Shown piece after piece: positions 6,523-13,557 of a DNA stretch of 25,660 nt; within the stretch, counting starts at the first letter, position 1, and every line of letters starts with the position of its first letter. A program made the position numbers and the translations under genes. The stretch lies in NCBI GenBank assembly GCA_016873575.1, contig VGWY01000007.1:1-25660 (forward strand), read 5' to 3'. The notes under the pieces are model-generated. The model was not told the origin of the DNA. It saw only the letters and a list, made by a program, of their open reading frames with translations, and ran no database searches. The stretch comes from Nitrospira sp. (GTDB lineage Bacteria > Nitrospirota > Thermodesulfovibrionia > Thermodesulfovibrionales > SM23-35).

Positions 6523-7715
6523 TCTGACCTTATCCTCTCTATCTCTTTAGAAATCAATTGCTCGGCAAGGTCAGGAACAGTCTTCCATATTGCCTTTTCA
6601 ACTTCCGGTTTGAGTAAGCTGAAAGACTCCGTCATCATATCTTTCAGTGCACCTGTGACAAGGTCAGGAATGGTATCGCCCATCACCTTTTGAGTCTCTC
6701 TCGTCAGGGATTCAAGTGAACCCTTTAACTCTTCCCTCAGCATCCTTTCAAGAATATCCGGGGTGACACCCCTTATCATCTCTTGAATGAAATCTTTCAC
6801 AAAAGGCGTTAGCGATTCAAGGAAAACTTCTTTTACGTCAAGTGTAGCGAATGACGAAGAAATCTTTTCATGAATAGACTTCTCAAGAAGCTCTTTGACA
6901 AAGTCAGGGGCAACCTCCTCTGCCATCCTCTCAACAGAATCTTTTATGAAAGGTGTTAATGTGGTGATAATAGTTTCTTTTATGTCAACCGAAGATGTCA
7001 GTGATGCAATTCTCTCCTGAACAGCCTTCTCAAATATCTCTTTCAAATCATCTGATGACGGAAGCTCAAAATGAGGCATTTCAACGCTCACCTCCTGACC
7101 TATATCATTTTCAACCATTGACAAAATAGTATCCTCAGATAATGATTCAGCATCAACTTCAGCCTGTTCAGACATTTTGGCTGCTTGTTCTCTGCCCAGT
7201 TCTGACTTCTCTTCAACACCCCATTTTTTTGGTTGCGGAATTCCGGTAATGTCGTCCATTTCCATTGACCAGAGTTCTTCTTCTGTTATTTCATCAGATC
7301 GAAAAGTCTCATCAGTACCATTACCTTTTTCGCTACCTGATATGTGTGGAGATTCAAGGGCTGCCCGTATCTTGTTTATTAATTCCTGTGATTCAAAAGG
7401 TTTGATAATAAAATCATCTGCCTTCACCTGTTGCGCAAGTTTTTTATTAATCGGCTCGAACGCACCGGCAAGTAATATTACCGGCACATCACGCATTGAA
7501 GGATCTTGTTTTATCTTTTCACAGAGCTGGTAGCCATTGAGCTTAGGCATCTCTATGTCAGCAAGTATTACATCAGGCATGAATGAAGGTATGAGAGATA
7601 ATGCCTCTTCGCCGTTATTCGTTGTCTTGATTTCAAATCCCTCTTCTGTAAGGATAAGTTCTACAACCTTCTGTATTGTTACACTGTCATCTGCGAGTAA
7701 TAGCTTAGAAGCCAT
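6516..7715 (-). CDS. Response regulator: receiver domain plus long repeated helical C-terminus
   Basis: 399 aa. Residues 4-118 form a CheY-like receiver: acidic pair D9/D10, phospho-acceptor D53 (ILADIEMP) and K105 (DDFIIKPFES). The usual switch Thr/Ser is replaced, as the motif reads LLAGAFEP (A83). No DNA-binding or enzymatic output domain is recognisable. Residues about 210-399 instead hold diverged amphipathic helical units of about 45 residues, recognisable by TPFIKDSVERM / TPFVKDFIQEM and PDFVKELLEK / PDILERMLRE / PDLAEQLISK. This looks like a helical scaffold or oligomerisation region. No histidine kinase is nearby. It is first in the operon with valS; its stop lies seven bases inside valS. 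A Shine-Dalgarno (GAGGGGG) precedes the ATG, and a sigma-70-like promoter lies at 7750-7779. The partner is unknown. Confidence 0.88.
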   Translation of the reverse strand: MASKLLLADDSVTIQKVVELILTEEGFEIKTTNNGEEALSLIPSFMPDVILADIEMPKLNGYQLCEKIKQDPSMRDVPVILLAGAFEPINKKLAQQVKADDFIIKPFESQELINKIRAALESPHISGSEKGNGTDETFRSDEITEEELWSMEMDDITGIPQPKKWGVEEKSELGREQAAKMSEQAEVDAESLSEDTILSMVENDIGQEVSVEMPHFELPSSDDLKEIFEKAVQERIASLTSSVDIKETIITTLTPFIKDSVERMAEEVAPDFVKELLEKSIHEKISSSFATLDVKEVFLESLTPFVKDFIQEMIRGVTPDILERMLREELKGSLESLTRETQKVMGDTIPDLVTGALKDMMTESFSLLKPEVEKAIWKTVPDLAEQLISKEIERIRSEF

Positions 7716-7749
7716 AATCCCCCTCTAAAAACAAAAACTTTATTGAAAA

Positions 7750-7779
7750 ATTTTATTGCTAAATGTCAATAAATGTCAA
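7750..7779 (-). promoter_or_regulatory. Sigma-70-like promoter for the response regulator-valS operon
   Basis: On the minus strand a perfect TTGACA (7774-7779) is followed 18 bases later by TAAAAT (7750-7755), about 35 bases before the response-regulator ATG. A second TTGACA lies 10 bases closer (7764-7769), so two overlapping -35 boxes are possible. The intergenic gap behind rsmI is only about 100 bases. Confidence 0.65.
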
Positions 7780-7814
7780 GGAATTTTGACAGGCCAGATA
7801 ATGGTAATAATCAT

Positions 7815-8639
7815 TCATTCACCTGCAAGGCTTTTATCGTAAAGTTCCTTCTTACTCAATCCATATGCTTCAGCAATCTTTTTCACAGCTTCTTTCCTCC
7901 CAAGACCTTTTTTCATTAAAGAGCTTACCTCTGCGAGTGCATCATCAGTTATGATCTGTTTTACCTTGGTCCTTCCCTCAACAATGATTACATACTCTCC
8001 TGCAATTGTTGATTGTTCGACATGACTGATTGTTTCTGAAATACTGTCTCTTAAAATCTCCTCGTGGAGTTTAGTAATTTCCCTTGCAACTACAGCCTTT
8101 CTTTCTCCGAATATCTTTTCCATATCTATAAGCGTCTCGAGAATCCTGTGTGGTGCTTCATAAAAAACAAGTGTTCTCGGTTCGAGACTCAAATCATGTA
8201 AAACCTTTTGGCGCTGACTCTTTTTGGGAGGAAGAAACCCTATAAATGTGAATTCTTCTGTAGAAAGTCCTGAAACGGACAACGCAGCAATCAATGCTGA
8301 TGGTCCGGGAATGGGGATAACGATCATGTCTTCCTCTAAAGCCCTTTTTATAAGCACTGAACCAGGGTCTGATATACCTGGTGTCCCTGCATCTGAGATA
8401 AGGGCTACTGATTGTCCAGAGCGTAATCGTTCAAGAACTTCTTCTGATTTTGCCTTTTCTTTTTCTCCCCAGTAACTGATCAGTGGTTTAGAAATATCAT
8501 AATAGTTAAGCAACTTTAATGAATGGCGGGTATCCTCAGCAGCAATAACATCTACTTCTTTTAGAGTATTCAACGCCCGTAAAGTAATATCCTCAAGATT
8601 ACCAATAGGTGTTGAAACTATATACAGGGTTCCCTTCAC
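7815..8639 (-). CDS. rsmI: 16S rRNA (cytidine-1402-2'-O)-methyltransferase
   Basis: SAM-dependent enzyme that 2'-O-methylates C1402 in the 16S rRNA decoding centre. It belongs to the tetrapyrrole-methylase-fold family, and 274 aa is normal. Signatures include the N-terminal GTLYIVSTPIGNLEDITLRAL, VDVIAAEDTRHSLKLL, the SAM-binding ALISDAGTPGISDPG, VIPIPGPSALIAALSVSGL, FIGFLPPKK and LVFYEAPHRILETL. The C-terminal part ends in the small helical domain (GLGRKEAVKKIAEAYGLSKKELYDK). It overlaps the upstream small exported protein gene by four bases (ATGA), so it is translated as part of the nadE operon. Confidence 0.97.
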   Translation of the reverse strand: MKGTLYIVSTPIGNLEDITLRALNTLKEVDVIAAEDTRHSLKLLNYYDISKPLISYWGEKEKAKSEEVLERLRSGQSVALISDAGTPGISDPGSVLIKRALEEDMIVIPIPGPSALIAALSVSGLSTEEFTFIGFLPPKKSQRQKVLHDLSLEPRTLVFYEAPHRILETLIDMEKIFGERKAVVAREITKLHEEILRDSISETISHVEQSTIAGEYVIIVEGRTKVKQIITDDALAEVSSLMKKGLGRKEAVKKIAEAYGLSKKELYDKSLAGE

Positions 8640-8893
8640 TCGATCTTAAGCAGCTTCCTGAGCTTCTTATCTGTCCTCACAACCTCATCCACATCATCAC
8701 CTGTTAGCTCCCATGTATATTTTCCTTCTGATAGACGTTTCAGCTTAATCTTAACGGGTTTCTTGGGTTTTACCTGTTGTATCTCAGGCTGCTTTTTAAA
8801 CTGGAAATTCTTATTTTCAGGGAAAGCAAAATTATAGGGAATAACCAGAAAAATAATGATAAAAATGAATAAAATTAATTTTTGTATTGTCAT
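8636..8893 (-). CDS. Small exported or membrane-tethered protein, 85 aa
   Basis: The N-terminus (MTIQKLILFIFIIIFLVI) is a strong signal peptide or signal anchor; a cleavage site could lie near FAFPENK. The mature part is short, very basic and Lys/Pro-rich (QVKPKKPVKIKLKRLSEGKY), and ends in an acidic-basic stretch (DDVDEVVRTDKKLRKLLKIE). It has no recognised domain. It sits between nadE and rsmI, 40 bases after nadE, with its stop overlapping the rsmI start in ATGA. The function is unknown; the operon position suggests shared expression rather than a shared pathway. Confidence 0.75.
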   Translation of the reverse strand: MTIQKLILFIFIIIFLVIPYNFAFPENKNFQFKKQPEIQQVKPKKPVKIKLKRLSEGKYTWELTGDDVDEVVRTDKKLRKLLKIE

Positions 8894-8905
8894 GATTTTA
8901 TATTT

Positions 8906-8927
8906 CTCTGTGTCCTCTGTGGCTAAT
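8906..8927. repeat. Single arm of the CTCTGTGTCCTCTGTGG repeat family
   Basis: CTCTGTGTCCTCTGTGGCTAAT lies in the 40-base gap between nadE and the small exported protein gene. It resembles the arms of the inverted repeat at 25463-25613 (CTCTGTGTCTCTGTGGTTA). Only one arm is present. The resemblance is seen in the sequence; that the two are one family is inferred. Confidence 0.55.
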
Positions 8928-8933
8928 TGTATT

Positions 8934-10673
8934 CTAATATCCCCTGTATTTATTTGTTATCGGGAAACGTCTATCTCTTCCAAATGCCCTCTGCGTTATT
9001 TTTATCCCGGGAGGTGCCTGCCTTCTCTTATATTCACTTGTGTCAACCATTTTTACAACCTTTTGGACACATTCAGCCTCACAGCCAAGAGAAAGTATCT
9101 CATCAAAGCTTTTATCATCCTCTATATATGCTTTCAGTACCGGATCAAGTACAGGATAAGAAGGAAGTGTATCTGTATCCTTCTGGTCCGGCTTCAGTTC
9201 TGCCGAAGGTTCTTTCCAGAGAATCCTTCCAGGTATTACTACCCTTCCCTCTTTACTATTTTTCCACTTGCAGAGATCATATACCAGTGTTTTTGGTACA
9301 TCCTTGATAACTGCAAAACCACCTGCCATATCACCATAAAGGGTTGCATATCCAACGCTCATCTCTGATTTGTTTCCTGTAGTCAGCACAAGCCACCCAA
9401 ACTTATTTGAGAATGCCATAAGGATGTTTCCCCGTATCCGTGCCTGAATATTCTCTTCCGTTGTATCTGCCGGCACATCCTTAAATTCCTTTTTCAGGGT
9501 ATCAAGATAGCTTTGAAATATGCTTTGGATAGGTACTTCTATTACCCTTATTCTTAGATTGTCTGCAAGGTTATACACGTCCTCTCTGCTTTCTATCGAT
9601 GTATATGGAGAAGGCATAAAGAGACCTCTCACATTCTCTTTACCGAGCGCATCTACCGCAATAGATGTCACAATTGCAGAATCTATACCACCACTCAGGC
9701 CTATAACAACTCCCTTAAAACCATTCTTCTTAACGTAATCAGATGTACCGAGAACAAGAGCCCTGTAGATCTCCTCTAATGGCTCTAAAGCTTTATATGT
9801 AATTGATGGAAGATGAGGCATTCCTTTTTGCTTGCGTAATGTCTTTTTCACAGGTATGGTAACCTCTTCAACATCTCCTTTTTCAAGTTTTATAACCTCC
9901 TGTCTTCTACGCGGTGCATGTAGCCTCTTCATGGCTACCGCCTCAAGGTCTAAATCAACAATAATCAAGTCTTCTTCAAATGGTTTTCCCGTTGCGATTA
10001 CAGCACCATTCTGGTCAATAATCATGCTGTTGCCATCGAATACAAGTTCATCCTGTCCTCCAACCGTATTTAAATAGGCAACGATGACTATGGTATCTGA
10101 TGCCCTGACAGAAAGCATATTTTCTCTGAAGCTCCCCTTACCAATATGATAGGGAGATGCATTGATGTTGATAATCACCTCAGCACCTGCAAGGGCTTGG
10201 ATCCTTGTAGGGCCTTCCGGGTACCAGATATCTTCACATATATTGACACCGATACAGACATCACCAATCTTATAGACAGGACATCTCGTACCTGCCTGAA
10301 AATACCGCACCTCATCAAACACACCGTAATTCGGGAGATACATCTTATGGTAGGTATCAATAAGTTTTTTATTGTAAATGATCGCAGCAGCATTATAAAT
10401 ATCATCTCTTCTGTCAACAAATCCAATGATCGCTGTTATATCTGTTATCTTTTCCTGAATCTTTCTGAGGGCGTCAAGGTTATCCTCTATAAACTGGGAC
10501 TTCAAGAGCAAGTCCTCCGGCGGATACCCTGTTATTGCGAGTTCAGGGAATACAACTACCTGAGCATGGGCTTTTTGAGCCTTCTCAATGTAACTGATAA
10601 TCTTTGAGGCATTCCCTTCAAGATCTCCGACGGTAGGATTAATCTGTGCAAGTGCAACCCTCAATGTCCTCAT
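8934..10673 (-). CDS. nadE: Glutamine-dependent NAD+ synthetase
   Basis: Makes NAD+ from deamido-NAD+, ATP and glutamine, the last step of NAD synthesis. At 579 aa it is the two-domain bacterial type. The N-terminal nitrilase-like glutaminase (1 to about 260) has the catalytic triad E44 (VVFPELAITGYPPEDLL), K110 (YHKMYLPNYGVFDE) and C146 (VNICEDIWYP). The C-terminal ammonia-dependent synthetase has the P-loop VVIGLSGGIDSAIV and FGWLVLTTGNKSEMSVGYATLYGDMAGGF. It starts an operon with the small exported protein and rsmI. A GAGG ribosome site lies five bases before the ATG, and an extended -10 promoter lies at 10711-10719. The gene ends at a TAG shortly before a dispersed repeat. Confidence 0.97.
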   Translation of the reverse strand: MRTLRVALAQINPTVGDLEGNASKIISYIEKAQKAHAQVVVFPELAITGYPPEDLLLKSQFIEDNLDALRKIQEKITDITAIIGFVDRRDDIYNAAAIIYNKKLIDTYHKMYLPNYGVFDEVRYFQAGTRCPVYKIGDVCIGVNICEDIWYPEGPTRIQALAGAEVIININASPYHIGKGSFRENMLSVRASDTIVIVAYLNTVGGQDELVFDGNSMIIDQNGAVIATGKPFEEDLIIVDLDLEAVAMKRLHAPRRRQEVIKLEKGDVEEVTIPVKKTLRKQKGMPHLPSITYKALEPLEEIYRALVLGTSDYVKKNGFKGVVIGLSGGIDSAIVTSIAVDALGKENVRGLFMPSPYTSIESREDVYNLADNLRIRVIEVPIQSIFQSYLDTLKKEFKDVPADTTEENIQARIRGNILMAFSNKFGWLVLTTGNKSEMSVGYATLYGDMAGGFAVIKDVPKTLVYDLCKWKNSKEGRVVIPGRILWKEPSAELKPDQKDTDTLPSYPVLDPVLKAYIEDDKSFDEILSLGCEAECVQKVVKMVDTSEYKRRQAPPGIKITQRAFGRDRRFPITNKYRGY

Positions 10674-10710
10674 TTATACCTCATAAATGTACAAGCAAAA
10701 ATATGCGTCT

Positions 10711-10719
10711 ATTATAGCA
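10711..10719 (-). promoter_or_regulatory. Extended -10 promoter of nadE
   Basis: On the minus strand TGCTATAAT gives a consensus TATAAT with an upstream TG (extended -10), about 37 bases before the nadE ATG. No good -35 hexamer lies 16-18 bases upstream, where the sequence belongs to the flank of a dispersed SERSEES-type repeat. Extended -10 promoters commonly do without a -35 box. Confidence 0.55.
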
Positions 10720-10744
10720 TTTCTCTGTCATTCCTTCCCCTCCA

Positions 10745-10771
10745 GTCATTCTGAGCGGAGCGAAGAATCTC
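10745..10771. repeat. SERSEES-type dispersed repeat
   Basis: The bases GTCATTCTGAGCGGAGCGAA and the AATCTC after them match a dispersed element well known in bacterial genomes for its translation (HSERSEES). A related CTGTCATTCC lies just to the left (10735-10744), as it often does in longer copies. It lies between the nadE promoter and the accessory island. Confidence 0.8.
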
Positions 10772-10941
10772 GCATTAAACATGCGTTTATCGCTGCTGAA
10801 AATTCCTTGACAATACAATGGCTTTCATCAATAATTACACCATCTGAAACCCTCTTAAAAAGGGAGTTCTATTTTGAGCATACTGCCCGAAACTTCATTT
10901 AACAAAACATTTGAGCTACAACATTAAGCAGGTGGCGGCCA

Positions 10942-10971
10942 TTGTCACGAAGGCAATAATTTGTTTATGAT
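10942..10971 (+). promoter_or_regulatory. Promoter of the toxin-antitoxin operon, apparently leaderless
   Basis: TTGTCA (10942-10947), an 18-base spacer, then TATGAT (10966-10971). The toxin ATG begins only seven bases after the -10 box, where transcription would be expected to start, and no Shine-Dalgarno is present. A leaderless mRNA is the simplest reading. Confidence 0.55.
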
Positions 10972-10977
10972 GTAATT

Positions 10978-11259
10978 ATGAAAATTCGTTATTATATCGA
11001 CCCAGAAACAGGTTTACCACATATCTATAAACATAATGTATTTGAGCATGAGGTGGAAGATGTTTTGTTAAAACCTGGAGAAGACCGTCTTGGCAGAGAA
11101 GGTTCACGAATTGCTCTGGGGCAAACAAATGAAGGTCGTTATCTCAGAGTCGTATATGTTCCAGATCCAGAGCCAAAGAGTGCTTTTGTCATAACCGCAT
11201 TTGAGATGTCCGGCAAACCATTAATAGCATACAAACGCAGGAGGCGAAAGAAAAAATGA
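10978..11259 (+). CDS. BrnT/DUF4258-like toxin of a type II toxin-antitoxin pair
   Basis: 93-aa basic protein. Its pattern resembles the RelE-like BrnT and DUF4258 ribonuclease toxins: an N-terminal HNVFEHEVEDVLL helix, a strand pair RIALGQTNEGRYLRVVYV, a further strand FVITAFEM, and a basic C-terminal tail (AYKRRRRKKK). In BrnT proteins the equivalent order is helix, then IALG.T..GR.L.VVY, then I..ARR. The stop overlaps the next start in ATGA, and toxin before antitoxin is the BrnT/BrnA order. The gene runs against all flanking minus-strand operons, and the promoter suggests a leaderless transcript. The family assignment is by pattern only, and toxicity is inferred. Confidence 0.7.
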   Translation: MKIRYYIDPETGLPHIYKHNVFEHEVEDVLLKPGEDRLGREGSRIALGQTNEGRYLRVVYVPDPEPKSAFVITAFEMSGKPLIAYKRRRRKKK

Positions 11260-11477
11260 AAAAAAGTAGATTTCCGAAAGGATGGGATGAAAAAAGGGTA
11301 AAGAGGGTCCTTGCCCATTATGAGAAACAAACCGAGGAAGAAGCCTTGGCCGAAGATGAAGCAGCGTATGAAGATAAGTCGCAGGCCATAATAGAAATTC
11401 CTGTTCAGTTAGTATCTACAGTTAGAGAACTTATAGCAAAACATCAGGTTCGTCATTTAAAGACAACGGCCAGATAA
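11256..11477 (+). CDS. Cognate antitoxin, BrnA-like
   Basis: 73 aa. It begins MKKSRFPKGWDEKRVKRVLAHYE and has a very acidic middle (QTEEEALAEDEAAYED). The C-terminal segment (IIEIPVQLVSTVRELIAKH) reads like a ribbon-helix-helix DNA-binding core: a short strand with alternating residues, then two helices. Antitoxins of this type bind the toxin through the flexible region and repress their own promoter. It is coupled to the toxin by a four-base overlap, and its stop codon lies inside the left arm of the large hairpin at 11471-11537. Confidence 0.7.
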   Translation: MKKSRFPKGWDEKRVKRVLAHYEKQTEEEALAEDEAAYEDKSQAIIEIPVQLVSTVRELIAKHQVRHLKTTAR

Positions 11478-11537
11478 CGTTGCAAAAGACTGACATCCAA
11501 ACCCTTCAGGTTTCTTTTGCAATGGAAACGTTATCTG
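11471..11537. other. Large imperfect hairpin after the antitoxin, attC-like
   Basis: CAGATAACGTT (11471-11481) pairs with AACGTTATCTG (11527-11537), 11 bp. Directly inside, GCAAAAG (11482-11488) pairs with CTTTTGC (11514-11520). A third small stem, AAACC/GGTTT, closes a five-base loop. Unpaired bases lie on the right (AATGGA, 11521-11526) and on the left (11489-11498). Two box pairs separated by an asymmetric bulge, with a gene stop codon inside the left box, recall an integron attC site. The outer boxes (AGATAAC, GTTATCT) fit the RYYYAAC/GTTRRRY consensus only partly, and no integrase is present. A transcription terminator is the plainer alternative, although no T-tract follows. Confidence 0.55.
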
Positions 11538-11597
11538 ACATTCGGCTTATGATTGAACAGACTGTCGAGTACAATATTATCAGGAGGTGTTGAGAAA

Positions 11598-12275
11598 ATG
11601 ACAAAGCAGATGTCAAATGGAAAGTGTAGTTTTTGCAATGCCACCTTTAGTAAGGCAGCAATGACTAAACACTTGAAGTCATGCAAGCAAAGAAAAGCTG
11701 CACCGGAGACATCATTGGAGAAGCGGAAGTTGCAGAAAACAAAGAGTCTCCATTTTGTGGTTGAGGGACGCGACTTGCCTGAGTATTGGATGCATCTTTC
11801 CGTGCCAGCCAATGTAACGCTTGAAGCCTTGGACGGCTTCCTCAGAGATATTTGGTTGGAGTGCTGTGGACACCTAAGTGCGTTCACAATTGAAGGGACA
11901 AGATACTCTATAAGTCCAATGAGGGAATACGGCGAAAGAAGCATGAAGGTTGCGCTGGGTGATGTACTCGGCTACGGAATGAAGTTTTATCATGAGTACG
12001 ACTTCGGCACTACTACAGAGCTTACTTTGAGAGTTGTGTCAGAACTGGAAGGTGAAGTTAAGAGTAAGTCCATTCAGCTTCTGGCTAGAAATGATCCTCC
12101 ATTGATAGCTTGTGAGTCGTGTGGAAAAATTGCTACACAAGTGTGTGCTGAATGTATCTGGTCGGGCAAAGGATGGCTTTGCGATAAGTGTAGTCACAAA
12201 CACGAGTGTGGCGAAGATATGCTCCTGCCAGTAGTTAATTCTCCACGGGTTGGAATGTGTGGATATACTGGATAG
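11598..12275 (+). CDS. Zinc-finger protein with pRiA4b ORF-3-like domain
   Basis: 225 aa from an ATG with a perfect AGGAGGTG eight bases upstream; an in-frame upstream ATG at 11553 has no such site. Residues 9-30 form a C2HC finger (CSFCNATFSKAAMTKHLKSC). The middle (about 48-160) resembles the plasmid pRiA4b ORF-3 family (HFVVEGRDLPEYWMHLSVP, LEALDGFLRDIWLECCGHLSAF, ALGDVLGYGMKFYHEYDFGT). The C-terminus is a second Cys-rich zinc ribbon (CESCGKIATQVCAECIW, CDKCSHKHECGED). Such proteins are frequent in plasmids, cassettes and other mobile regions, and their function is unknown. It is preceded by the large hairpin and runs opposite to the flanking housekeeping genes, which supports recent acquisition. 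Confidence 0.75.
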   Translation: MTKQMSNGKCSFCNATFSKAAMTKHLKSCKQRKAAPETSLEKRKLQKTKSLHFVVEGRDLPEYWMHLSVPANVTLEALDGFLRDIWLECCGHLSAFTIEGTRYSISPMREYGERSMKVALGDVLGYGMKFYHEYDFGTTTELTLRVVSELEGEVKSKSIQLLARNDPPLIACESCGKIATQVCAECIWSGKGWLCDKCSHKHECGEDMLLPVVNSPRVGMCGYTG

Positions 12276-12612
12276 AAACATGAATCGGAGGAGGGAGGAG
12301 AGGGTCTATAACCTTCAAAATTCATTTTTAGAAATATGCCCGCACCGGACAGATAACATGCTAAGAAAATAAACTGCCTGCAACAGACGGCTAACACAAC
12401 ACAAGCGCTTAAAATAATGAAGGTGCGACCATGTGGGCTCTTTCTTTCATCTCATGTGGTAGCGCGAGTCCGTAGACTCGGGAGACACTGTCCAGTCCGC
12501 AATTGACATCGAGTTGCCGACAACATAGTCCTCCTTCTCAACCGATTGCAATGAGATTCGGTTAAGGGGTGTATAATCAGAATTTTTCAGTGAAGTAAGT
12601 TAATCCTTTGGG
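12276..12612. other. Intergenic end of the accessory island
   Basis: No gene is supported in these 337 bases. CAGATAAC recurs near 12350, the same octamer that opens the hairpin at 11471, but no matching right arm is seen. Two small inverted repeats are visible: CGAGTC/GACTCG around CGTA (12465-12480), and AACCGA/TCGGTT near 12540-12563. ATCCTT/AAGGAT overlaps the fabD stop and is too weak to call a terminator. The stretch looks like a decayed cassette or mobile-element border. Confidence 0.45.
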
Positions 12613-13557
12613 CTAAGGATGGGATGCTAATTCTGATACCGTCGTATTAAGGCTTTTTATATCCTCAACATTATAGACTTTTGCCGATGGCTCTATCCTT
12701 TTGATAAGCCCTGAGAGTACTTTCCCAGGGCCTACTTCTATGAATGTGTCTATACCTGAATCTTCAATAATCCTTATAGAATCTTCCCAGAGGAGCGGGC
12801 TATTGAGCTGACGGACAAGAGATGCCTTTAAGCTATCTACATTATTGAGAAACATGGCATCGGCATTATTTACAATCGGAATCACCGGGTTTTTGAATTC
12901 TATCTGATCAAGCAATTCTGCAAGCCTTTGTGAGGCATCAACCATCAACGTACAATGTGAAGGAACACTCACAGCAAGAGGAACTGCCCGTTTGGCACCT
13001 GCCTCCTTAGCAAGTTTCATCGCTTCTTCAACTGCCTCCTTCTCACCTGCTATCACAATCTGTCCTGGACAGTTGTAATTTGCAGGCGATGCATAGCCTG
13101 ATTGTAATGAAAGGCATATCTCATCAACCTTATTCCTTTTTAAACCGAGGATTGCTGCCATAAGTCCTTTGCCTGCTGGAACCGCATCCTGCATGAACTG
13201 TCCCCTTTTTTCTGTTAATTTCACAGCATCTCGAAATGATAAAACATCTGCTACAACAAGGGCTGAATATTCTCCAAGGCTATGGCCTGCAACAACAGAT
13301 GGTTTGATTCCCTTCGATAATAATACCCTGTAAATTGCAACACTTACTGTCAGGATACATGGCTGGGTTCTGAATGTCTTATTGATTTCTTTCTCAGGGC
13401 CATGAAAAGATAAATGAGCAACATCATAGCCGATGGCATCTGAGGCTTCCCTGAATGTCTCCCTTGCCACTTCAAAATTCTCATAGATTTCTTTCCCCAT
13501 TCCCACATATTGAGAACCCTGGCCGGGGAAGACAAAGGCAAGACCGAGCATATCCAC
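12613..13557 (-). CDS. fabD: Malonyl-CoA:ACP transacylase
   Basis: Loads malonyl groups from CoA onto acyl carrier protein for fatty-acid synthesis. At 314 aa it is standard. Landmarks are the N-terminal LAFVFPGQGSQYVGMGKEIY, the nucleophile elbow VVAGHSLGEYSAL (S93, counting from the GTG), the conserved arginine in TEKRGQFMQ, the catalytic histidine in VPSHCTLM (H201), and the C-terminal FIEVGPGKVLSGL. The frame opens with GTG directly after the etfA stop; an ATG two codons on (13549-13551) is equally possible. It is the last gene of the etfB-etfA-fabD run. The other fatty-acid genes (fabH, fabG, acpP, fabF) that often flank fabD are absent. Confidence 0.95.
   Translation of the reverse strand: MDMLGLAFVFPGQGSQYVGMGKEIYENFEVARETFREASDAIGYDVAHLSFHGPEKEINKTFRTQPCILTVSVAIYRVLLSKGIKPSVVAGHSLGEYSALVVADVLSFRDAVKLTEKRGQFMQDAVPAGKGLMAAILGLKRNKVDEICLSLQSGYASPANYNCPGQIVIAGEKEAVEEAMKLAKEAGAKRAVPLAVSVPSHCTLMVDASQRLAELLDQIEFKNPVIPIVNNADAMFLNNVDSLKASLVRQLNSPLLWEDSIRIIEDSGIDTFIEVGPGKVLSGLIKRIEPSAKVYNVEDIKSLNTTVSELASHP

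Larger units (their letters stand above)
10674..10977. other. Divergent intergenic region with a dispersed repeat
   Basis: The 304 bases separate nadE (minus) from the toxin-antitoxin pair (plus). The region holds the nadE promoter, a SERSEES-type repeat (10745-10771), and a promoter for the toxin gene at the right end (10942-10971). An open frame at 10687-10902 contains the repeat and codes nothing recognisable, so it is not called a gene. Confidence 0.6.

Noticed and set aside
8856..9368. 170-codon open frame on the plus strand
   Set aside because: It is fully antisense to nadE and the small exported gene; nadE is unmistakable.
10146..10607. 153-codon open frame on the plus strand
   Set aside because: It is the antisense shadow of the nadE glutaminase domain.
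10687..10902. 71-codon open frame with HSERSEES
   Set aside because: Its only recognisable part is the dispersed repeat, which is often misannotated as protein.
12458..12490. tRNA-like or regulatory RNA suggested by the CGAGTC/GACTCG hairpin
   Set aside because: The stem is only 6 bp, and no acceptor stem, T-arm or other tRNA elements surround it.
12545..12576. Plus-strand TATAAT with TTGCAA upstream in the gap before fabD
   Set aside because: The spacer is about 20 bases, and the transcript would only run antisense into fabD; there is no support for a real promoter.
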